From NCBI GenBank assembly GCA_052390035.1, contig JBQTHI010000033.1, positions 1-9,157 on the forward strand: a stretch of 9,157 nucleotides of DNA. The letters are read 5' to 3'. The stretch's first letter is position 1. Every line of letters starts with the position of its first letter. Position numbers and translations under genes: made by a program. This DNA is from JBQTHI01 sp052390035 (GTDB lineage Bacteria > Actinomycetota > Acidimicrobiia > Spongiisociales > ZC4RG35). The notes beneath the pieces are model-generated. The model was not told the origin of the DNA and made no database searches. It worked only from the letters and a program-made list of their open reading frames with translations. Shown here in pieces: positions 5,126 to 9,157 of the stretch.

Positions 5126-6346
5126 ATGGAGGAGTCACATACGTTCTGGGAGCGGCTGGCAGCCAGGACGACACCGTCGGGGGCGCTCGAGACGGTCGAG
5201 GATCCGATGACGGTGGTGCGTCTGGTCACCGGAGTGCTCCTGTTCTCGGTGCTTGCCGCGAGTACGAGTGCTGCCTGGCTGTTCCTCCTAAACGAGCCCG
5301 CTACGGGTTTCGTCTTCATCGCACAGGCGACAGTCTTGACCACCGCCTGGGTGTGGTATGCCACCACGGGGAGCACCCGCGGAATGGCCTTCATCGCCCT
5401 CTTAGGAGGTGCGGTAACCATCGTTTTCGCGCATGCCGTTCTGGGTGGATACGCCTACTCCGGGGCGCAGTTGACGTGGGGAATCCTGTTCACGTTGTAT
5501 GCAGCACTGGTGCTGGAACGAAGGTGGACCGCAGCCCTCGGCCTGTTCTTCATCGCCCTTGCTGTCGTCTTCGGGCTCCTCGAAGACGACCTCGCCGCCG
5601 GCCGGCCCGCCCCCGATCCGGCCCTGTCCGCGGCCCTGTTCACCATCGTTCTGGTGGGCGTCATCGTGCTGACGGCTCCCGTGTTCGTCATCGTCCTCGA
5701 ACGGTTGAGCGTCGAACGGTCGAGGGCGGAGTCGTTGTTTTTGAACGTGTTTCCGGCGGAGGTGGCGGGGGAGTTTAAGCGGCGGGGGGAGACCACGGCG
5801 CGCCGGTTCGAGTCGATCAGCGTCTTGTTCGCCGACATCGTCGGGTTTACCCCGCTGGCGGCGGAGATGGACCCGGAGAAGATGGTGGCCCAGCTCAACG
5901 AGGTGTTCACCTCCTTCGACCAGTTGGCAGACCGCTACGGGTGCGAGAAGATCCGCACCATCGGGGACAACTACATGGTCGCTTCGGGTGTGCCGACCCC
6001 GAGGGAGGATCACGCCGAGGCCTTGGCCGGGATGGCGCTCGAGATGATCCGCTACGCCGAGGGCTCCCCGTGGTCGTTTCGGATCGGGATCAACTCGGGT
6101 CCGGCGGTGGCGGGGGTGATCGGAACGAAGAAGTTCCAGTACGACGTGTGGGGAGACACCGTGAACACCGCCTCCCGGATGGAGTCGCACGGGGAGCCGG
6201 GCCGGATCCAGATCGGCGAAGCCACCAACAGCCTCATCAAAGACCATTACGCAACCACACCCAGGGGACCCATCGAGGTCAAAGGCAAAGGCACCCTCAA
6301 CACCTGGTGGCTCGAGGGCACCAGGGAGCTCGTTACAGCCGGGTGA
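5126..6346 (+). CDS. Membrane-anchored class III adenylate cyclase
   Basis: This 406-residue protein joins a membrane domain to a cytoplasmic cyclase domain. About six hydrophobic helices can be placed near residues 31-55, 62-80, 87-104, 114-130, 134-152 and 168-192. A short linker (LERLSVERSRAESLFLNVFP) resembles the signalling helix common before such domains. The catalytic domain (about 228-400) has both metal-binding aspartates (Asp237 in LFADIVGFT, Asp281 in RTIGDNYM) and the adenine-specifying pair Lys275 and Asp340 (FQYDVWGD). It also has the transition-state residues Asn347 and Arg351 (VNTASRM). The full set predicts ATP-to-cAMP activity as a homodimer, not a guanylate cyclase. The gene is intact, with no partner gene adjacent. 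The membrane domain may sense a signal; which one is not visible. Confidence 0.93.
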   Translation: MEESHTFWERLAARTTPSGALETVEDPMTVVRLVTGVLLFSVLAASTSAAWLFLLNEPATGFVFIAQATVLTTAWVWYATTGSTRGMAFIALLGGAVTIVFAHAVLGGYAYSGAQLTWGILFTLYAALVLERRWTAALGLFFIALAVVFGLLEDDLAAGRPAPDPALSAALFTIVLVGVIVLTAPVFVIVLERLSVERSRAESLFLNVFPAEVAGEFKRRGETTARRFESISVLFADIVGFTPLAAEMDPEKMVAQLNEVFTSFDQLADRYGCEKIRTIGDNYMVASGVPTPREDHAEALAGMALEMIRYAEGSPWSFRIGINSGPAVAGVIGTKKFQYDVWGDTVNTASRMESHGEPGRIQIGEATNSLIKDHYATTPRGPIEVKGKGTLNTWWLEGTRELVTAG

Positions 6347-6630
6347 ACTCGAGGAAAAGCTGCACCCCACCCCCCGTGCCTGGCGTTCTCAGGTCGACAT
6401 CGGCCCGACCGTCGCACGATTGGCAGCGAGTGGCTCCTGCCGGCGCCGGCGCGGGCGCGGAAGTCAATGCGCTTCCTTTCAATTATCGGTGGGCGAGTTG
6501 CAGTTTGTGCTGTCCGTCCTCGGCTGACAGGTCCTCGATCGTTTGGATGACAGGGTGGCTGACACTGAAATTAGAGGGGTGCGAAAAAGCGAAGGTGGTA
6601 CTAGCGATGGCGACAGTCGCGGGGCGCGCG
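6347..6630. other. Gene-free spacer after the adenylate cyclase
   Basis: No supported gene is seen. A forward frame open across this region is a leftover of a shadow frame inside the cyclase. The stretch contains a 12-bp palindrome GCCGGCGCCGGC (6439-6450) and the first copy of the TGACAG-rich repeat (6521-6585). No T-tailed hairpin is visible as a cyclase terminator. Confidence 0.5.
6521..6585 (+). repeat. Direct repeat copy A, TGACAG-rich (possible insertion-sequence end remnant)
   Basis: These 65 bases match 7842-7905 with roughly 10 mismatches and one single-base gap, about 80 percent identity by eye. Shared blocks are ACAGGTCCTCG, TGACAGGGT, TGAAATT and GAGGGGT. TGACAG or close variants recur three times inside the copy. 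In copy B the last block reads GGAGGGG, like a ribosome binding site, so the repeat may be the left end and leader of a lost transposase gene. No transposase remains in the window. Confidence 0.6.
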
Positions 6631-6702
6631 ATGAGGGTCGACAACGGGCGAGCGAGTGAGACAACCGCCGATCGGATCGAGGCTGTCAGCGATGGCGTCC
6701 TG
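6631..6702 (+). pseudogene. Possible N-terminal scrap of a TMEM175-family (DUF1211) channel gene
   Basis: From ATG 6631 the translation contains ETTADRIEAVSDGVL. This closely matches the start of bacterial TMEM175 potassium-channel-family proteins, where 'R-I-E-A-F-S-D-G-V-F-A-I-A' opens the first helix. After GVL the sequence becomes Arg- and Trp-rich with no hydrophobic helix in any frame, so only about 24 codons survive. No clear ribosome binding site precedes it. The match is short, and chance cannot be excluded. Confidence 0.35.
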
Positions 6703-6871
6703 ATCGGTCGTGGCTGTTCTTGGCGATCGGTTTCGATAGCGTGGCGCTGGTGCAGGGAGATTGAAAAGAGTTCAATCAGACCCGCTCACTCCGGTGGGAC
6801 ACGCCTTGGACCACTACCCTGGCTTCAATACAGCCATCGAATGAGCTGCCGCTGACTCTAGGGGCGGTGAT
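6703..6871. other. Spacer before the CPBP protease gene
   Basis: No gene is seen. AGGGGCGG at 6860-6867 is the probable ribosome binding site of the next gene, 4 bases before its ATG. A promoter is expected here but no pair of boxes stands out. Confidence 0.45.
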
Positions 6872-7684
6872 ATGGTCAAGTCTGAAGACGGGTTTGCGGT
6901 TCCTTCTCTCCGACATGTGATCGTCTTCCTTATCTGCACCTTCGCGCTGACATGGTTGGCGTTCCTACCGCTCATATTGGAGTGGGTCCGCCCCGAGTCA
7001 ACAGCCGGTACCGTCCTGCTTCCCCTGGTCGGGATCGGGGCTCCGACTATCACCGCTTTCGTTCTCGTCGCCGTCGGCTCCGGTCGCCAAGGGGTCGGAA
7101 GGTTGTGGCGGAGCGGGTTGCGTTGGCGAGTCGGTATCCGCTGGTACCTGGTGGTCCTGCTCCTCCCGGGTCTCGCCTTCGGCGCGAGTTGGGTCGCAGC
7201 ATCCGGGCTGAGTGGGGATGGATCTCAATTCAACCCTTGGATCCCGGCGGTGATCTCCGGCCTGGTGGCGGGGATATTGGAGGAATACGGCTGGAGTGGT
7301 TTCGCCTTCCCCGGGCTGCAGGCCCGTTACGGATTCCTGCGGGCGGGAATCGCCATGGGCTTCGTCGTTGCCTTCTGGCATCTTCCCCTGTTCTTCACTC
7401 CCGGCCAGCCCCAGTCCCAGTTCTCTTTCGTGCCCTTCCTGCTGACTCTGGTTCCGGTGAGGATTCTGTTTGGGTGGGTCTACAGCGCGGCGGGCGGGAG
7501 CGTCCTGTTGACGGTGTTGCTGCACGCATCCGGCAATGCCTGGTCCGAGGTCCTTCCGCTGGGTCCCACCGCCCTAGATACATCCTGGCCGGAGATTCTC
7601 GTCTTCGCGATTGCGACGGTGATCGTCGTCCTCAAATATCGAGGACCTGTGGTTCCACCCTTGGCCGATAGATCGGCCATCTGA
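6872..7684 (+). CDS. CPBP-family intramembrane metalloprotease (CAAX protease / bacteriocin-processing family)
   Basis: This 270-residue protein is strongly hydrophobic, with about seven or eight membrane segments (for example near 15-36, 46-68, 91-110, 123-137, 156-175, 186-205 and 242-256). The family motifs are in order. EEYGWSG at 137-143 is the first metal-ligand motif, AFWHLPLF supplies His170, and HASGNAW supplies His218 and Asn222. Such enzymes (Rce1/Abi relatives) are glutamate-dependent membrane proteases. In bacteria, roles include bacteriocin self-immunity, peptide processing and release of anti-sigma factors. The first motif is normally EExxxR, often EE-x-G-W-R-G; here the Arg position is Ser142. 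Both Glu and both His are kept, so activity is plausible. The start fits AGGGGCGG at 6860. The gene is intact but sits between imperfect direct repeats and has no visible substrate gene. Confidence 0.9.
   Translation: MVKSEDGFAVPSLRHVIVFLICTFALTWLAFLPLILEWVRPESTAGTVLLPLVGIGAPTITAFVLVAVGSGRQGVGRLWRSGLRWRVGIRWYLVVLLLPGLAFGASWVAASGLSGDGSQFNPWIPAVISGLVAGILEEYGWSGFAFPGLQARYGFLRAGIAMGFVVAFWHLPLFFTPGQPQSQFSFVPFLLTLVPVRILFGWVYSAAGGSVLLTVLLHASGNAWSEVLPLGPTALDTSWPEILVFAIATVIVVLKYRGPVVPPLADRSAI
7662..7679 (+). other. Hairpin at the 3' end of the CPBP gene
   Basis: TGGCCGAT (7662-7669) and ATCGGCCA (7672-7679) are perfect inverted copies separated by AG, just before the stop codon. In RNA this gives about a 7-bp stem with a tight loop. 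No T-run follows, so it is at best a weak or Rho-independent-like terminator or a stabilising 3' structure. Confidence 0.35.
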
Positions 7685-7841
7685 CCGAAGTCATTTGCCG
7701 GTGGGAATTCCACGATCCGACAGTCGATATCTACATTTCACCCCACCCTCCATAACCACGATGGGTTTGATCCCTCGCAAAACGTAGGTCGTTGGTCGCG
7801 TGGTTCGATGTCTTTGAGCTTGCTCGTAACTGCTGGCCTGA
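7685..7841. other. Spacer downstream of the CPBP gene
   Basis: No gene is seen on either strand. It has somewhat lower GC than the flanking genes. It ends at the second TGACAG-rich repeat. Confidence 0.45.
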
Positions 7842-7905
7842 CGGGCTAACAGGTCCTCGGTCATTGGCTGACAGGGTCGGTGACAATGAAATTGGAGGGG
7901 TACGA
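7842..7905 (+). repeat. Direct repeat copy B, TGACAG-rich (possible insertion-sequence end remnant)
   Basis: This is the partner of 6521-6585, in the same orientation, about 1.32 kb away. It contains ACAGGTCCTCGGTC, GGCTGACAGGGT, GGTGACAATGAAATTG and GGAGGGGTACGAA. The two copies bracket the CPBP gene. The Shine-Dalgarno-like GGAGGGG at its end suggests a gene once began just downstream. Confidence 0.6.
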
Positions 7906-7920
7906 AGTCAAAGGGACTGA

Positions 7921-8202
7921 CGGCGTAGACAGATCGCTGCGGCTACCCGCCGGCTCATCGCGGCCGGCGAGGACAAGACTGGCGCTCGTAAACTCACCGG
8001 CCGGCGCATTCTCGATCGCTTCTACCCGGGGCCTGGCCAGGTTGTCGAGTTCTGGATTTTCGACGTGAGGGGAGCCGTCTGCTGCTTGAGTGTGGGCCGT
8101 GGCGTGGCTCGAAAGAGGTTCGAGAGCACATCGACCCGAATGAGGTTTGCCCGCTGCGGTCTCCATGTCTGCCCCTGTACATGTGGCCGATCGCACCTGT
8201 AG
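7921..8202 (+). pseudogene. Unrecognised open frame after repeat B, possible gene remnant
   Basis: The frame is open for 93 codons between TGA 7918 and TAG 8200, but has no proper start. Its first part reads like protein (RRQIAAATRRLIAAGEDKTG and KLTGRRILDRFYPGP, hydrophilic and Arg/Lys-rich). The rest is Cys-rich and unlike a normal protein. Position just after the TGACAG repeat would suit the beginning of a decayed transposase or accessory gene, but I do not recognise a family. A longer reverse-strand frame overlaps it and looks no better. Confidence 0.2.
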
Positions 8203-8339
8203 CACCCGGGCATCGCCTCGGTTCTGGGCTTCATTCAGGTGAGCAGGCCTAGCAAGCGGCGAGTGGTCAAGTTGTTTGGAACGCCGCTCGCTCAGTCGTT
8301 GTCGAGTCAACCGTCTGGCAACGGGCCTATGACTTCGTC

Positions 8340-8660
8340 TTGTTCAATTGGCAATGGCTGTGGACTGCTCTGCTACTGCCGCTTGGCGCGTTATGGTGGC
8401 GGCGCCGGAAGAGGGGTCAAGGTTCGCCCGCGCCCAAGAGGAGCACGTGGTGTTCGGCCCCAATCTGTGACCCATGGCAACGATACTGGGCATCTAGCTA
8501 TCGTCGCCTCGAGGAGGCCAGCGGCTTTATAGAGGTTGTCATGGAGCTCACGATCGTCGACCGGCTGCTGGTCACGCTGTTCGAGAAACCCCGCAACGTT
8601 CCGATGGCTATGCGGGGAGCAGGCCACAGCCATGATGAGATTTCGGCCGCCTGGCGGTAA
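8340..8660 (+). CDS. Hypothetical protein, doubtful
   Basis: The frame is open from 8253 to TAA 8658-8660. The only early start is TTG 8340 (106 residues), with an internal ATG at 8541 (39 residues). The open frame has one hydrophobic stretch (FNWQWLWTALLLPLGALWW) followed by RRRKRG, like a stop-transfer helix, and later ELTIVDRLLVTLFEKP. The same frame continues past the stop for 32 more codons (GYTEATRLGMDRLTAAGKAR) to TAG 8757, as if one stop interrupted a longer reading frame. No ribosome binding site precedes the TTG. I recognise no family; this may be a degraded gene or non-coding DNA. Confidence 0.25.
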   Translation: MFNWQWLWTALLLPLGALWWRRRKRGQGSPAPKRSTWCSAPICDPWQRYWASSYRRLEEASGFIEVVMELTIVDRLLVTLFEKPRNVPMAMRGAGHSHDEISAAWR

Positions 8661-8790
8661 ACCCGCAAAGCCGGCTACACCGAGGCGACCCGGCTGGGAA
8701 TGGACCGGTTGACCGCGGCCGGCAAGGCGCGGGCCGCTCAGATCGGGATGACGAACTAGTTTCTCGGATCACTTGACGTAGACCTACGAC

Positions 8791-8816
8791 AGCTACGTGA
8801 ACCGCGCTCAGTTCGT
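8791..8816 (+). repeat. Short imperfect direct repeat, copy 1
   Basis: Matches 8901-8926 at 21 of 26 positions. Both begin AGCTACG and share CCGCGCTC, and both are preceded within about 20 bases by TTGACG. It runs into the 14-bp palindrome at 8815-8828. Confidence 0.35.
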
Positions 8817-8828
8817 ACGTATACGTAC
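8815..8828. repeat. Perfect 14-bp palindrome GTACGTATACGTAC
   Basis: It equals its own reverse complement over 14 bases and is AT-richer than its surroundings, so it is less likely to be a composition effect than the GC palindromes. It could be a dimeric regulator site or a recombinase-type site. No adjacent gene is convincing. Confidence 0.45.
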
Positions 8829-8900
8829 CACCGGGGCCGCTCCACGCTTCCCGTAGGAAGCATGTGAAGCACGTGCTCCACCTGGCCATTTGACGGCGGT
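8829..8900. other. Gene-free segment near the window end
   Basis: I see nothing identifiable here. Reverse-strand open frames crossing it show no protein-like pattern. Confidence 0.4.
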
Positions 8901-8926
8901 AGCTACGCGACCCGCGCTCTTCTCGT
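8901..8926 (+). repeat. Short imperfect direct repeat, copy 2
   Basis: Partner of 8791-8816 (21 of 26 identical), 110 bases downstream in the same orientation. It overlaps the 3' end of the small reverse-strand frame. Confidence 0.35.
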
Positions 8927-9067
8927 TGTGGACGGCATGTAAACCGCTACCCCTCCTTCGTGGACACGCAGCCGCACGGTCCCTCCACAAAGCACCGCGT
9001 CGACCAAGTCGTCAGCCAACAACCGGGCGGCGGCCAACCCGGCGTCCACATTGACGAGCGGGCTCAC
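8903..9067 (-). CDS. Small reverse-strand ORF, hypothetical (54 residues)
   Basis: GTG at 9067-9065 (immediately after an in-frame TAG) opens a 54-residue frame to TAG 8905-8903. The composition looks protein-like: AGLAAARLLADDLVDAVL could be an amphipathic helix, followed by a beta-like TVRLRVHEGGVAVYMP. No Shine-Dalgarno sequence precedes the GTG. An in-frame continuation upstream of the TAG (TWTNLALIKS) may mean a longer gene was interrupted. No family is recognised. Confidence 0.22.
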   Translation of the reverse strand: MSPLVNVDAGLAAARLLADDLVDAVLCGGTVRLRVHEGGVAVYMPSTTRRARVA

Positions 9068-9157
9068 CTACGACTTGATGAGCGCGAGGTTGGTCCAGGT
9101 CTGCACCCTATTCCGAGATAGCGAGAAGACGTCCGCGCGCGATCGTCAAGGCAACGA
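9068..9157. other. Window end, nothing identified
   Basis: I see no supported feature. The small reverse-strand frame might continue here across a stop codon, as noted in its entry. Confidence 0.35.

Noticed and set aside
5402..6370. Reverse-strand 322-residue open frame opposite the adenylate cyclase
   Set aside because: It is a GC-rich antisense shadow of an unmistakable cyclase gene; rich in His, Arg, Gly and Pro with no family features.
6439..6450. 12-bp palindrome GCCGGCGCCGGC as a regulatory site
   Set aside because: A GC-only palindrome of this size is expected by chance in such GC-rich DNA and it has no positional context.
5941..6855. Forward 304-residue open frame from within the cyclase into the spacer
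   Set aside because: The first 130 codons are an out-of-frame reading of the cyclase domain; only the short TMEM175-like part near 6631 is worth keeping.
7861..8310. Reverse-strand 149-residue open frame after repeat B
   Set aside because: It has no recognisable domain or ribosome binding site, and runs through the repeat remnant; composition is not protein-like.
1..9157. CRISPR array, toxin-antitoxin pair, phage or complete insertion sequence
   Set aside because: No regularly spaced repeats, no transposase or integrase, and no phage structural genes were found; only repeat remnants are present.

Overview
This is a high-GC actinobacterial window, most likely Actinomycetota and possibly Acidimicrobiia; the rank below phylum is inference. 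The support is strong GC bias at third codon positions, AAGGAGG-type ribosome binding sites, a GlpR-type membrane protein found in Actinobacteria, and a mammalian-like class III adenylate cyclase fused to a six-helix membrane domain.

Layout. Positions 1-1222 look like conserved core: the C-terminal end of a MoeA/Glp-type molybdenum cofactor protein, overlapping moaC, then a small membrane protein of the GlpR type, then tRNA-Ala(CGC) with the alanine G3:U70 identity pair. After the tRNA the character changes. A roughly 400-base gene-free stretch with palindromes leads into a co-oriented, tightly packed set (1625-5052) whose members are all broken. They are a pyridoxamine-phosphate-oxidase-fold protein (one frameshift), a beta-lactamase-like serine hydrolase (two frameshifts), a class III PLP aminotransferase (frame change plus probable nonsense codon, 3' end missing) and, fused to its broken end, a scrap of an alpha/beta hydrolase. 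The first two overlap by ATGA and the third follows after 12 bases with its own ribosome binding site, so this was an operon that has decayed. Sequencing error could explain the single-base changes but not the chimeric junction.

From 5126 an intact membrane-anchored adenylate cyclase follows, then a gene-free spacer holding a short TMEM175-like scrap, then an intact CPBP-family membrane protease (6872-7684). About 64-bp imperfect direct repeats (6521-6585 and 7842-7905) with TGACAG motifs flank the protease gene and resemble remnants of the same insertion-sequence end or leader. From 7685 to the window end there is no convincing gene, only weak open frames, a perfect 14-bp palindrome and short repeats.

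How the genes relate. moeA/glp, moaC and glpR form a plausible functional set: molybdenum cofactor synthesis plus the gephyrin-like Glp/GlpR pair described in Corynebacterium cell division. The broken operon would have been catabolic or detoxifying, with unknown substrate. The cyclase and protease stand alone. No complete, clearly undescribed system is visible. The most interesting points are the Glp-GlpR context, the serially decayed operon with its chimeric end, and the repeat-flanked protease.
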